Under the pieces are notes generated by a model that was given only the letters and a program-made list of their open reading frames with translations, did not search any database and was not told the DNA's origin. Shown piece after piece: positions 21,337-32,636 of a DNA stretch of 64,000 nt. Made by a program: the position numbers and the translations under genes. Each line of letters begins with the position of its first letter. Positions within the stretch are counted from its first letter, which is position 1. The DNA is taken from the NCBI GenBank assembly GCA_026122235.1, contig JAOCZM010000285.1, positions 2,604,001 to 2,668,000 of the forward strand. Direction: 5' to 3'. This DNA is from Vinca minor. Its lineage: Eukaryota; Streptophyta; Magnoliopsida; Gentianales; Apocynaceae.

Positions 21337-22390
21337 CTTTCTTCACAACTTCATTTAATGGTGCGGCAATTGAGCTAAAATCACGAACAAATCGCCTATA
21401 AAAGCTTGCTAAACCATAGAATGAACGGACTTGTGTTGTGGTTGTTGGTCTCGGCCAGCTCATAATTGACTCAATTTTGGCCGGATCAACCTGAATTCCA
21501 CTTGAAACTAACAATGTATCCAAGAAAGTTAATAGAATTAGTGCAAAAAACGCATTTTTCAAGCTTGGCATACAATGTTTGCTCTCTTAATATAGTAAAA
21601 ACAGCCTTAAGATGTTGAATATGCTCTTCTAAGGTTTTACTATAAACAAGAATATCATCAAAATAAACTACCACAATTTGCCAAAACAATGTCGAAATAT
21701 GTAGTTCATTAATCTCATGAAAGTACTAGGTGCATTACTTAGACCAAAAGGCATAACAATCCATTCATATAAACCATATTTAGTCTTAAACGCAGTTTTC
21801 CATTCATCACCTTCTTTCATTCTAATTTGGTGATAGCCTTGAGTTAAATCAATTTTAGAAAAGAATAAAGAACCACTTAACTCATCTAGCACATCATCTA
21901 AGCGAGGTATAGGATGTCTATATTTAATAGTTATCTTATTAATATCGCGACAATCCGTACATAATCTAAACGTGCCTTCTTTCTTAGGTACCAAAATAAC
22001 CGGACTAGCACAAGGACTTAAAGATTCACGTACCTGCTCTTTTTCTAAGAGTAAATCGACTTCCCTTTGTATTTCTCGGGTCTCATCCAGATTTTCTCTA
22101 TAGGCTGCCCTATTTGGAAGATTTGATCCCGGAATGAAGTCGATTTGATGTTCTATGCCTCGGATTGGAGGTAAACCTCTCGGTAACTACTTAGGAAAAA
22201 TATCCTCGAATTCCTGCAAAACATCAACACATAGACTAGGTAGAGAAGAAGTTAAAAGATCAAAAGAAAAGGTGTTAGTTAGAGTAAACCTTTCGTCTTC
22301 TCTGAATATCAATAGAACAAGGGGTTTGTTTGCACTTGAAGCCCTATATACCTTTCCCGAATTGATAAATAAACATTCTTTCTTCTCTCT
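21314..22390 (-). pseudogene. pol: GyAut reverse transcriptase
   Basis: On the minus strand, 22160-21994 encodes the RT entry (LPPIRGIEHQIDF, then SPCASPVILVPKK). 21994-21668 encodes the fingers and palm (KYRHPIPRLDDVLDEL, FSKIDLTQGYHQI, MPFGLSNAPSTFM). 21689-21486 gives the catalytic box VVVYFDDILVYSK in another frame, so there is a frameshift near 21680. A further shift near 21500 leads to GIQVDPAKIESIMSWP and RSFYGLASFYRRFVRDFS (21571-21314). All core RT motifs are present as sequence, but no single frame spans them. 22390-22160 is a linker without clear motifs. Confidence 0.88.
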
Positions 22391-24176
22391 TTATGAGTAT
22401 GCCATTTTTCTCACAATACTCACGGCTTTTTCATCATTTTTTACCTCGGTTGTTACCTCTTGGGTAGGTTCGCTCGTTTTTTTCAACTCACGCTTTTTTC
22501 TTCTTTTCTCTCTACCCTCGGCTAATCGCTTTTGCATCTCACAAACTTGAATTGGTGACATAGGATGTAAAGTATATCTAATTTTATCCATTGTAACCAT
22601 GTAAACATTCCTTCACCAATATGATCTACACACCTATCATATTGCCAAGGTCTTCCCAAAATTATGTGACTTGCGGTCATCGGGACCACATCACAAATAA
22701 CCGAATCTTGATAGTCTCCAATGCTGAATTTAATCTCCACTTGTTTATACACTTTAATCTTTCCGCTATCATTTAACCAAGAAAGCTTATATGGCATCGG
22801 ATGTGCTTTCAAGGGTAAATCTAAAGCGGTAACCATAACAAAGGAACAAACGTTAGTGCAACTACCGCTATCAATAATAAGTAAACAAATCTTGCCTTGA
22901 ACTGTGCACTTAGTTTGAAAATTGTTACCATCATCGGGAAAAGTCTCCATATTCTCGGTTTCTTCCTCCAAAATAGACTCTCCAGATTTCTCCTCATCAC
23001 TAACCCACGTTCCGTCGTCCAGCATGATCATCATGCTTTTATTTGGACAATCTCGAGCAAAGTGACCCTTACCTTTACACTTAAAACATTCCCGATCATC
23101 TGTAGTCCTCAAATTGGTCGATTTTGAAGTAGTTGGTACCCTTGCTGCCCCACTAGGAACCGTGGCTGTTTTTGCAATTCCCAAACTTCCCTTTGCATGA
23201 TTTGGGTTCGGCAAAACAATAGAATTGTTTAGGGACTGATTTGTCCGTTTCCAAGGTTGGAAATTTGCCGAATAAGTCCTTGAACTCGTCTCTTGTTGTT
23301 GCCGCTCAATCTGTTCAGCATAATAAACCATATCAATAAGATTATGAAGGTTAGCACGTTCTACCTTGGGTCTAATTTTGTCATTTAGACCAGCCAAGAA
23401 ACGCGCCAAAATAGCCTCATTATCTTCCCGGATGCTTGATCTAATCATTGCCATGTCCATTTCTTTGTAGTATTCTTCAACGGTCTTTGTCCCTTGTCTC
23501 AATCTTTGGAGTTGATTGTACAAATCACGATTATAACTTTGAGGTACAAACCGTCGTGTCATGACCGCTTTCATATCCTCCCATGAATCAATTGGTCGTT
23601 GCCCCGATCTTCTCCGTTCATTGATCTCATTATCCCACCAAACTGATGCATAATCTCCAAACTCCATGGCTGCCTATTTAACCTTTTTCTCCTCAGAATA
23701 ATTATGAACATAAAAAACATGGTTAACTTTTCGAGTCCAATCTAAAAATAATTGAGGATCATTGGTACCTTGGAAAGAAGGGATATTGGTCTTTATTGCA
23801 CCAAGATTATTATCATACCATTGATCTTGAAGATTGGCTCTCGGATCATACCTTTGATCTTGAAGATTTGGTCTCGGATCATAGGCCAAATTGTCCCCCA
23901 TTCTTGGAATAACTCTCGGCACAAAATCCTTGTTTTGCCGAAAGTTGTCTCTCATATGTTGCTCAATGGAATCATGAGATTCTTGATCATCTTGATCCTC
24001 TTTTGCTGCGGCTTTCCCCTTAGCCGAATGGTTCTTGAATTCAAGATGCTCCAACCGATCTTTAATTTCATTGATGGATTGCATCAAAGATTTCATTGTT
24101 TGTTGCATTGATTCTTTAAAAAGTTTGTCTCCATCCATGGAACCTTGCTGCGAAGTACCTTCATCAAAAGACATTA
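22391..24176 (-). pseudogene. gag: GyAut Gag and protease
   Basis: The likely start is MSFDEGTSQQG at 24176-24174; an upstream in-frame ATG at 24258 falls in the leader. A polar N-terminus precedes the capsid-like region (FLDWTRKVNHVF, WWDNEINERRRSGQRPIDSWED, RFLAGLNDKIRP). One in-frame TAG (23674-23676) interrupts it six bases before MEFGDY. A CCHC knuckle (CFKCKGKGHFARDC, near 23080) is followed by an acidic linker. The protease has IIDSGSCTNVCS near 22870, with the functional-type DSG triplet. A frameshift near 22610 moves the end into frame 22600-22391 (KIRYTLHPMSP, lysine-rich tail). Gag would coat the RNA in cytoplasmic particles. Confidence 0.88.
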
Positions 24177-24836
24177 TCTTTGCAAAGAAATCACACAAAT
24201 CGTTAGATAGAAAAAAAATTCTCTCAATATTCCAACAATACTTGTCAAGAACTTCCAACTCTAGAAGAATTTAAAGGTTCCTAATGTTGTGTTGATGAAA
24301 TGCTGAAAAATATGGGAAAGAATTCCTATCTTGACCTACACAAATAGTTAAGAAAGAAAAATAAGAGTAATCGTTAAAAAGATGTGACCTTTACGTTTCT
24401 TGATTTTCTTGAAAATTGCTTTTAAATCTAGGATGAATAGTGCTGTAAACAGTACTGAAAATTTAAAATCTTGAAACAAATGTTTTCTTGATTTCTTTCT
24501 TTACCTTTTACCTTTAGACTTACTCTTTTCTTGGCCGCCTTTTATCAAGAACTCCGTGCCAGGAAGATATTACCTTGATTTGATGAGTTTGATGGCGACT
24601 AATTCAAGAACAAGAGGGAACAAGAGCCAATTCCTTTGTGTCCAAGCGGACAAGGAAGTTTGCTTTTGGTTTGATCCGTGTCTAACTAGGATAACCCGGC
24701 TACCAATTTCTTTACTTCCGGGTGGCTTTTGCGTATGATAGTAATATTTTTTTGTTATCTTTCTCGGTCTATTCCAAGAAAACAAGAATTTTTTTTTTGA
24801 AAACGTAAGGTACACCAAGATAGAGATCAACCTTTT
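24177..24836 (-). other. GyAut leader with candidate 188-bp intron (24523-24336)
   Basis: Untranslated region between primer-binding site and gag. On the minus strand it has a donor GAAAAGA|GTAAGT at 24523 and an acceptor TGTAG|GTCAAG ending at 24336. These give a candidate intron of 188 bp, the same length and place as in GyN2. Confidence 0.55.
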
Positions 24837-24848
24837 GCTCTGATACCA
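24837..24848 (-). other. GyAut primer-binding site
   Basis: The minus strand reads TGGTATCAGAGC two bases from the LTR end at 24851. Confidence 0.88.
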
Positions 24849-24850
24849 CT

Positions 24851-26624
24851 TGATGCTAAACCGTGATGTTTTATATCAAGGTTCGACTTTTAAGCAGATC
24901 TTTCTCTATCTCGAAATAGTTTCTATGGGAATATACTCAACACAACTCCAAGCACGCTAAGTATCAATGAAGGCTGAAACACCACAACTAGAGAAACAAC
25001 TAGTTGATACAGTAACTCAAAGAATATGATGTTCTACCAGAAATTCATAAACAATTATCTAAGGAATAACCTTAATCAAAATATCAATATATCAAGTCTA
25101 AGTTTAAAGGTGGCCGAAATCACTCTTTAATAGAGGGAGATTTCGGTTCCAACAATCAAAAGGAAGAGTCCTTGAATAAGTAGGACTCTCGAATAACAAC
25201 TTGATATCAAGTAAAACACTTAAACAAGATAATAGACAACATGTCCTATTATCTTGCATTCTTGGCGGCTAGAATAACAAACAAATAACAAAAAAATAAC
25301 TAACTAACAAACACTTGTGATGCGGTACCAACCTTGGGGCTGCCCAACTCAAGGGAACGTGTATTAAGATACAAAGAGGACTCCAAATTACATCTAGGAA
25401 TATTGTACAAGTCAACCTCTTAAGTATCACAAGTGTACAAGGAATGGACAGCTTTGCTACTGTTTGGTATAATGATCATATATTTCGATATAGGTATCCA
25501 ATGAAGCTGATTCCAGTTTCATATTAAAGATAAGAGACAGATCTACAACTTCTATGAAGATCACAAGATCAGATTCTGCCTTCTTGATATCCGAAATAGT
25601 CGTGCAAGTTGGCCCAACAAGCTGTCCAGAATTGGGACGAATTTAAAGGGCATTTTAGTCTTTTTACATTAAAGTCTAGTCTAGCATATTCTAGACTATT
25701 CTAGACTTTAATTATTTTCAGAAATGTTATTTACTTTAATTCTAGGCGTGTGTAGTCTAAGTTACTATAATAAAGGACATGTTGTCCAAGTGTTGGTTAG
25801 TTAGTTATTAAAGAGTCCTCATACTTCAAGGACTCTTCATTAGTTTGCTGTTCTAGCCGCCTAGAATGCAAGATAATAGGACATGTTGTCTATTATCTTG
25901 TTTAAGTGTTTTACTTGATAGAAAGTTGTTTTCCAAGAGTCCTACTTCTTCAAGGACTCTTCCTTTTATTTGTTGTAACCGAAATCTCACTCTATTTAAG
26001 GGAGATTTCGGTCACCTTTATACTTACGTTAGATATATTGATATTTTGGTTAAGGTTATTCCTTAGATACTTGTTTATGAATTTTTGGTAGAACTTCATA
26101 TTCTTTGAGTGATTGTATCAACTAGCTTGTTTCTCTAGTTGTGGTGTTTCAGTCTTCATTGATACTTAGCCTGCTTGGAGTTGTGTGAGTATATTCCCAT
26201 AGAAACTATTTCGAGATAGAGAAAGATCTGCTAAAAAGCCGAACCTTGATATGAAACATCACGGTTTCTCATCAACTTGGGCAACATGTCCTTTATTAAA
26301 GCAATTAGGCTACACACGCCTAAGAATAACTTGATGAATATAATTAAAGTCTAGAATAGTCTAGAATAGGCTAGAATAGACTTTAATGTGTAAAAAGACT
26401 AAAATGCCCTTTTTAGCCACTTTGCTTGTTTGGGCCGAATTGAATGTCTTCAAGAGTTATTAGTTGAACTTGAACGTAGCTTTGATTTCTCTTTGTGATT
26501 TAGTTCTTGGATCAATGTAGATAATTTTTGATTGACTTGCTTGGTTCTTGATCTAGTCATTGGTCCTACGATGTTTGATAAGGGATGCCTTATATGAGGC
26601 AGCCCTCTAGATGGTCCCGCATCA
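24851..26624 (-). repeat. GyAut 5' LTR, interrupted by a GyN2 solo LTR
   Basis: LTR in two parts (24851-25317 and 26280-26624), together about 812 bp and matching 18746-19583. The minus-strand 5' end TGATGCGGGACC is at 26624. Beyond it the pol 3' tip of another GyAut-type copy is visible for about 30 bp (26625-26655), suggesting that GyAut too was once part of an LTR-sharing tandem. Confidence 0.88.
25318..26274 (+). mobile_element. GyN2 solo LTR with TSD ACTTG
   Basis: 957 bp, from TGATGCGGTACC to GGTTTCTCATCA (last bases mutated), flanked by ACTTG at 25313-25317 and 26275-26279. The empty site is visible in the GyAut 3' LTR near 19230. Promoter palindrome arms are 25979-25986 and 26004-26011, enclosing CTATTTAAGG. 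Confidence 0.93.
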
Positions 26625-26746
26625 TCCCCTCCTTCTTGAAAAGGATTCGACCTCGATCTAGATGAGTTGAAAGAAAACATTGATCTTGTTATTGCATCCC
26701 GCGATCTAGATGATTCGAGGACGAATCCTTTTCGAGAAAGAGAGGA
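26625..26746. other. Rearrangement junction GyAut / GyN3
   Basis: 26625-26655 is the minus-strand pol 3' tip of a GyAut-type element. At about 26656 it joins plus-strand GyN3 sequence (the 3' end of a gag unit, ending in the purine-rich GAGAAAGAGAGGA). No TSD or LTR boundary lies at the join, so it is probably an illegitimate-recombination or inversion breakpoint. Confidence 0.6.
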
Positions 26747-27466
26747 TGATACGGGTACTTTCCGGGAAGCTTGAAGAGGTCATTTGGATAAATGACCTCA
26801 TAATTAACTCATGTATTCCAAATACAAGCTTCAAAGTAAAGCCTTTGTTCCAAATGTTGAAAGTATCTATTCTAAAGGTTCAAGAGTTAAAGAAGCCTTA
26901 AATAAAGCTAGACACAAGGATCAAAGTCATCTAATAGCATTTGAAGGAAAGATACATAATTGGAAGGAAAATTGTTGAAAGGGTATTTTAGTCATTTGAT
27001 AATTAAAGTCTATTTTCAGATTTTATTATATTGTTTAATTTGCCATGTTGGCCGAAATAAGCTAGCTAAATAATAAGACATGTTGTCCTTGATGTTTGGT
27101 AGTGTTTTTAGTTATCTTGGAGTTGTAGAGTCCTAATCTTTAAAAAAACTCTTATTTGTAGTTCATTAGGTTACGAAATTCCACTCTATTTAAGAGGGAT
27201 TTCAGCCATGTTATTATGAGATTTGATATGATATTTTAAGGTTATTCCTTAGTTACTTTGTGTTTGATTCTCTATGTAGAATTCATTCATCCCTTTGAGT
27301 TACTGTATCAATAAGTTTGGTTTATACTTATTGTGGTGTTTCAGCCCCCATTGATAATCAACCTTGCGGGAGAAAGGTTGTTTTTATTCCCCATAAACTG
27401 TTCGAGATAGAGATAGATCGAGCATTCAAGTCGAACCTTAGTATTCTGTACAACGGTTCCGCATCA
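26747..27466 (+). repeat. GyN3 LTR, unit 0
   Basis: 720 bp from TGATACGGG to GGTTCCGCATCA. It has the 10-bp-arm hairpin GAGGTCATTT/AAATGACCTC near the 5' end and the CTCTATTTAAGAGG promoter region. The following sequence GATTACAAAAAA contains no primer-binding site. Confidence 0.9.
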
Positions 27467-27841
27467 GATTACAAAAAAAAAATACTGTTCGCGGTACTGT
27501 TCATCCGGATCGAAAATCAAGAAACGTCAAGATTGATTCGAATTTCAAGGGGAAGGAGCAGCCGTGAGTTCAAGAAGATCAACTTTAAAGAAAATCAAGA
27601 AGCTTAAAGACTCCATCTTTTTAAAGATTTCAACAAATTCATGTAAAGATGAGGCAACAATTTGATCAAGAAGATGACAACTTTGATTATGATGATAAAA
27701 GGTATGGCTTCCAACATATAACAAAATCAAGATATGATGATTCTTATTTTTATCCGTATGATCTGCAAAGGGATTAATTTTTTTTAGCAAGTTTGCAACC
27801 CTATTGATGCTATCAAGATTCCATCTTTTGAAGGTACGAAT

Positions 27842-29269
27842 TGAAGGGATTCATGGGCAGAAACTCGTTCTGAACACCCATGTGTCCTCCCCCGAAGGAT
27901 CCGCTCATACCATAGGAATCGGAAAAAAAAACTGGACAGAAACTTACTTTTCGGGTTCAAGAATCTGATTATTGAATGGAAGTTGCTGTTTCTTGGATAT
28001 GTTGCTGCCACCAATGGATTTCCCTTTGCGGAATGTCCCTCTACCGGTATCCACGCGACGAAATGAATAGTGATTGCTAGCTCTTCGTTTTTCTGAGTTT
28101 CGGGAATTAGAGAGAAAAGGGAGAGGCAGAATAGAAAATCTGATTTTCTAGGTCTTTTAGTATTTCGGTTGAAAAGCATTAACCACTTTGGTTTCGGCCA
28201 AGAGAAGTTTATATAGGGAGTGAGAGGTTGTTTCAAGCACAACTCCCACGTCCCATCCACCTCTTTTGGCAGTGGGAGTCAATAACTCCCACGTCCTCTA
28301 GACTTCTGCTGGTAGTGGGAGTCTTTATCGGATAATAACTCCCACGTAATCCCAGTTATACCGAAAATTCCCCTTATCTCTAATCCCAGTTATGCGTGTG
28401 ACCCTGTAAGTTCATATCACAATGGCAATGAAAACACACTTAGTAGTAGTGTGAGTTCATAAATCAGAAGCGGTCCCTAGCAGGACATTGTGACTACCCA
28501 AAGTGAATGAATATACAACGGAACCTAATATCAATCCACAATTTAATCTCTTTGTCTCGCGATATCTTAATTAAGCATAAGGCATGGTAGTCGCCACCTT
28601 ATTAAGCTTAATTGTATTTATGCTCGATCTCCGGCTAAACTGTTCCATCAAACAATATTTAATAACCACTTTATTAAATGCGTTTGAGCACGACCATGCA
28701 TTTAAACAGTCTTTCCCTATCGAGGGGCCCATGGATATCTCTCTCTAATAAGAGAGGGACAAATTCCTTACAATGCCTCTCACATTCAAGCCATGATAGG
28801 ACACTACATCCGATCATCAATCGTATTGATTACTCGATTAAAAGTAACGTACGACTGAGCCAAAACGTGGCTCCATTCGTGCTAGAATCAATGGAGACAT
28901 AAGGTCTAATGATTCTAAAATAGTATTGTGGAAGTAATACTTATGACTAAGGACCATGAAGTATTACTTCTCTAACGGATCACGTCCGATACGATATATC
29001 TCAATACATTGCATCTATGATATGATTTGTACTCATTACACATGATTAGTGAAACTTAATCATCAATCAAACATCATACTAGTTTTATTTCATTGTAAAG
29101 TAGATAACATAAAACTAGGGACAACTAGAATAGTAAATACATAAGCAAATGAGTTTTACTATCAAATCACGCATTTGATGTTCATAAGCAAAATTAACTA
29201 TTCATATGAAATGCTCAAAAAGATATAAAACATACAACATATGCTAATGGTCCTAGGGCACTACTAACA
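27842..29269 (-). repeat. Copia 1 3' LTR
   Basis: 1428 bp, about 100 bp shorter than its partner because of a deletion near 28385 that removes an AT-rich stretch. The polypurine tract (minus GGGCAAGTGGGAGAT) lies immediately to the right. Confidence 0.9.
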
Positions 29270-29283
29270 ATCTCCCACTTGCC

Positions 29284-30595
29284 CTAGGTCCAATCATACA
29301 TGATCCTCAATCCCATTGACCTAGTATGACTCTCATGTTTAGGCTGAGAGAGTGGCTTGGTCAATGGATCTGGAATGTTGTCGTTTGTATGAACTTTGCA
29401 AATACTAACGTCTCTTCTGTCAATGATCTCTCTAACCAGATGGAAACGCCTGAGAATGTGTTTGGATCGTTGGTGAGATCTTGGTTCCTTAGCTTGTGAA
29501 ATGGCACCAGTACTATCACAATAGAGGTCCACTGGGTTCATAATGTTAGGACGACACCTAATTCATCAACAAACTTCCTGATCCAAACAGCTTCTTTAGC
29601 TGCTTCAGGGGCAGCTAGATACTCAGCTTCTGTTGTAGAGTCGGTCACGGTTTCTTGCTTTGAGCTCTTCCAACTCACAGCACCTCCATTCAAACAAAAC
29701 ACAAAACCAGATTGCGATCTATAATCATCTACGTAGGTCTGGAAGCTTGCGTCTGTGTAACCATTTACAACAAGACTTCCTTCCTGGCCTCCGTAAACCA
29801 AGAACATATCTTCAGTCCTTCTCAAGTACTTAAGAATGCTCTTGACTGCAGTCCAATGTGACTCTCCAGGGTCAGATTGATATGTGCTAGTCATACTTAA
29901 AGCGAATGAGACATCCGGGCGAGTGCATATCATGGCGTACATAATAGACCCAATGGCTGAAACATATGGGATCTTACTCATGCGCTCTTGGTCATCCTTT
30001 GTGGAAGGTCCTTGAGTTCTACTGAGTTTAATGCCGTGTGATATGGGCAAGAATCCCTTTTTGGAGTCTTGCAAACTGAACCGTTTCAGTACCTTGTCAA
30101 TGTGTCCACTCTGGCTTTGGCCAATCATTTTGTTAGATCTATCTTTATAGATTCTTATACCCAAAATGTATGTAGCCTCGCCTAAGTCTTTCATGGAAAA
30201 GCACTTCCCCAACCAAGCTATTACGCTCTGTAATGTGGGGATGTCATCTCCAATCAATAAGATGTCATCCACATAAAGCACAAGGAACACTACTACATTA
30301 TTAGTTACTTTCTTATAAATACAAGGCTCGTCTTCGTTTTTGATGAAACCGAATTCTTTAATACGTTCATCAAAGCGACGATTCCAGCTTCGAGATGCTT
30401 GCTTCAATCCATAAATGGACCTTTGAAGCTTACACACTTTGCTAGGATTCGATGGATTAACAACCCCTCAGGTTGTGTCATATACACATCCTCGAGAAGG
30501 TTTCCATTAAGCAACGCAATCTTAACGTCCATTTTCCATATCTCATAGTCATAATATGCGACTATGGCAAGTAAAATCCTAATAGACTTTATCAT
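29284..30595 (-). pseudogene. pol: Copia 1 reverse transcriptase and RNase H
   Basis: Minus-strand frames 30595-30404, 30437-29538 (299 codons) and 29541-29284 together cover copia RT and RNase H. RT motifs: KMDVKIALLNG (the usual KTAFLNG with changes), QPEG, SIYGLKQASRSWN, and the catalytic VVFLVLYVDDILLIG. RNase H shows GYTDASF, SWKSSKQETV, STTEAEYLA and LYCDSTGAI, then KHILRRFHLVREI. Two frameshifts (near 30420 and 29540) separate the pieces. The end lies just upstream of the polypurine tract. RT would copy element RNA in particles; this copy is not expressible as one protein. Confidence 0.9.
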
Positions 30596-30654
30596 AACGA
30601 CAGGAGAAAAGGTTTCGTCATAGTCAATACCATAAACTTGTCTATAACCTTTAA

Positions 30655-31909
30655 CTAACCTTTAACTACTAGTCGATATTTAAAAGTGTGTACATTACCA
30701 TCCATGTCGATTTTCTTTTTGAAACACCATTTGTTATCAATGACCTTACACCCTTCGGGTGGGTCAACCAAAGTCCACACTTGGTTATCGTACATGGATT
30801 GCATCTCAGACTTCATAGCTTCTAACCACTTATCTGACTCAGAACTACGAATTGCCTCTTTGTAGGTGGTGGGTTCATCTTGATCAATCAGTTCAACCTG
30901 ATGATCATCAGTCACGAGAAATCCATATCTCTCAAGCTGTTGATGTACCCGACGTGACATCCTTGGGCCTTGTGTCAAAGATCGAAGCTCAGTATCAGCA
31001 CGTGAGCTTGATTGAAGTTCCAAATTTGGTTCAGATGTTGTTTGGGGATCTTGAATTTCCTCAAGATAGATCTTACTCCCACCATCCTCTTTGGAAATAA
31101 ATTCTCTTTCAAGGAATAAACCATTACGAGCAACAAACACTTTGTTCTCTGATGGAAGATAGAAGTAATATCCTTTAGTTTCTTTAGGATATCCCACAAA
31201 CAAACACTTATCAGATTTAGGGGCGAGTTTATCAGATAATAAGCGTTTTACATACGCCTCGCATCCCCAAATTTTGAGAAATGACAAACTAGGTCATTTC
31301 CCAGTCCATATCTGATATGGAGTTTTCTGAACCACTTTAGAAGGAAATCTATTCAATATAAAAGCAGCAGTCTCTAGGGCGTAGCCCCAAAAGGAAATTG
31401 GAAGACTTGTTTGACTCATCATAGATCGAACCATATCTAGTAAGGTGCGATTCCTCCGTTCCGATACACCATTCCATTGTGATGTGCCATGAGAAGTTAA
31501 TTGCGAAACAATTCCACAACCCCTAGATGTTCGTCAAACTCTTGGTTAAGGTATTCGCCACCTCGATCTGATCGAAGTATCTTAATGCTTTTACCAAGTT
31601 GATTTTATACTTGATTTTGAAATTCTTTGAATCTTCCAAAAGATTCTGATTTATGTTTCATTAGATAGACGTAGAAATGTCTACTGAAATCATCTGTGAA
31701 TGTGATGAAGTACTGAAACCCTCCTCTAGCACTTGTGTATGTATGAGGCCCAACAAATCAGAAGCTCTCTCGCTTTGTCCAGTAAAGGGGGCTTTAGTCA
31801 TTTTGCCTAACAAGCAAGAAACACATGTCTCATATGACTCTAAGTCAAATGATGTCAAAATTCCATCTTCATGGAGTTTTGATATGCGTTTTTCATTTAT
31901 ATGGCCCAA
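30655..31909 (-). pseudogene. pol: Copia 1 integrase and linker to RT
   Basis: Minus strand: 31909-31661 starts with the pre-integrase region (GHINEKRISKLHEDGI, CVSCLLGKMTKAPF) and ends in a changed frame near the first catalytic Asp. 31660-31290 contains the second-Asp motif SDRGGEYL and the third-catalytic region SERRNRT in broken frames. 31287-30655 (210 codons) carries WGCEAYVKRL, CLFVGYPKETKGYYFY, the variable linker, and the start of the RT domain (WCFKKKIDMDGNVHTFKYRLVVKG). Several frameshifts lie between 31290 and 31660. Confidence 0.85.
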
Positions 31910-31918
31910 ACGACAGTG

Positions 31919-32600
31919 TCAAAAGTAGGTTTGATTTAAGTCATTGGATTTAAACCTCTTAGTATTAATGTTATAGATGGGCCTTTTAATGGATTCATCG
32001 AGGTTAAGAACATAAAGCCCATTCATCAAAGAGGCATCTCCATAGAAGATACGATCTTTATGAATGGTGAAAATCTTATTCAGAATATTTAATTCAAACC
32101 CTTCAATATCCAAACAAGAAACTGAAATAATATTCCTACCCAAAGTTGGAACATAAAGACAATTATTCAGTTCTATAATCAGGCCACTCGGCAAAACTAA
32201 ATTAAATGTCCCGGTAGCTACAGCAACAACTCTTGCTCCGTTCACTACTCTCAAGTCCACTTCTCCTTTTGCCAGTGATCTACTCATTTTGAACCCTTTG
32301 CACATTTGCTCAAATGTGAGATCCACAACCGGTATCTAATACCCATGAAGTAGGAGGAGACATGTTAATTTCAATAACATAAATACCTGGAGAGACAGTC
32401 AAACTGGCTTTCCCCTTTTTCTTTTCTTCCAAGTAGAGTTTGCAGTTCCGTTTCCAATGGCCTGGTTCACCACAATGGAAGCAAACCCCTTCCTTTGGTG
32501 CCTTGGCTTTGGGCTTGGGCTTGAAATTGCCTTTGCCTTTGCCTTTCTTGGCCATGGGCTTTCCCTTTCCTTTCTTCTTGAAATTCCCTTTTTGAACCAT
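31919..32600 (-). pseudogene. Copia 1 Gag zinc knuckle and protease
   Basis: Minus-strand frame 32600-32310 begins MVQKGNFKKKG. It has a very lysine-rich basic stretch, a CCHC knuckle CFHCGEPGHWKRNC and the protease active-site motif SWVLDTGCGSHI. A frameshift near 32320 leads to frame 32326-31919, with LRVVNGARVVAVATG, LPSGLIIELNNCLYVP and LGRNIISVSCL, typical of the copia protease to pre-integrase stretch. Confidence 0.87.
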
Positions 32601-32636
32601 TAAGACTTCAGGGGTTTTCTTAATGTTCAGTTCAGC

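Larger units (their letters stand above)
18746..26624 (-). mobile_element. GyAut: full-length autonomous-type Ty3/gypsy element, degenerate
   Basis: Minus-strand element with 5' LTR 24851-26624 (holding a solo LTR), primer-binding site 24837-24848, leader, gag, protease, RT, RNase H and integrase down to about 19584, and 3' LTR 18746-19583. Domain order PR-RT-RH-INT is that of Ty3/gypsy. No chromodomain is seen. It is the only copy in the window with the whole pol, hence the likely model of the helper for GyN1-3, though this copy is broken by stops and frameshifts. No matching TSD could be found, because the right flank is rearranged. Confidence 0.9.
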
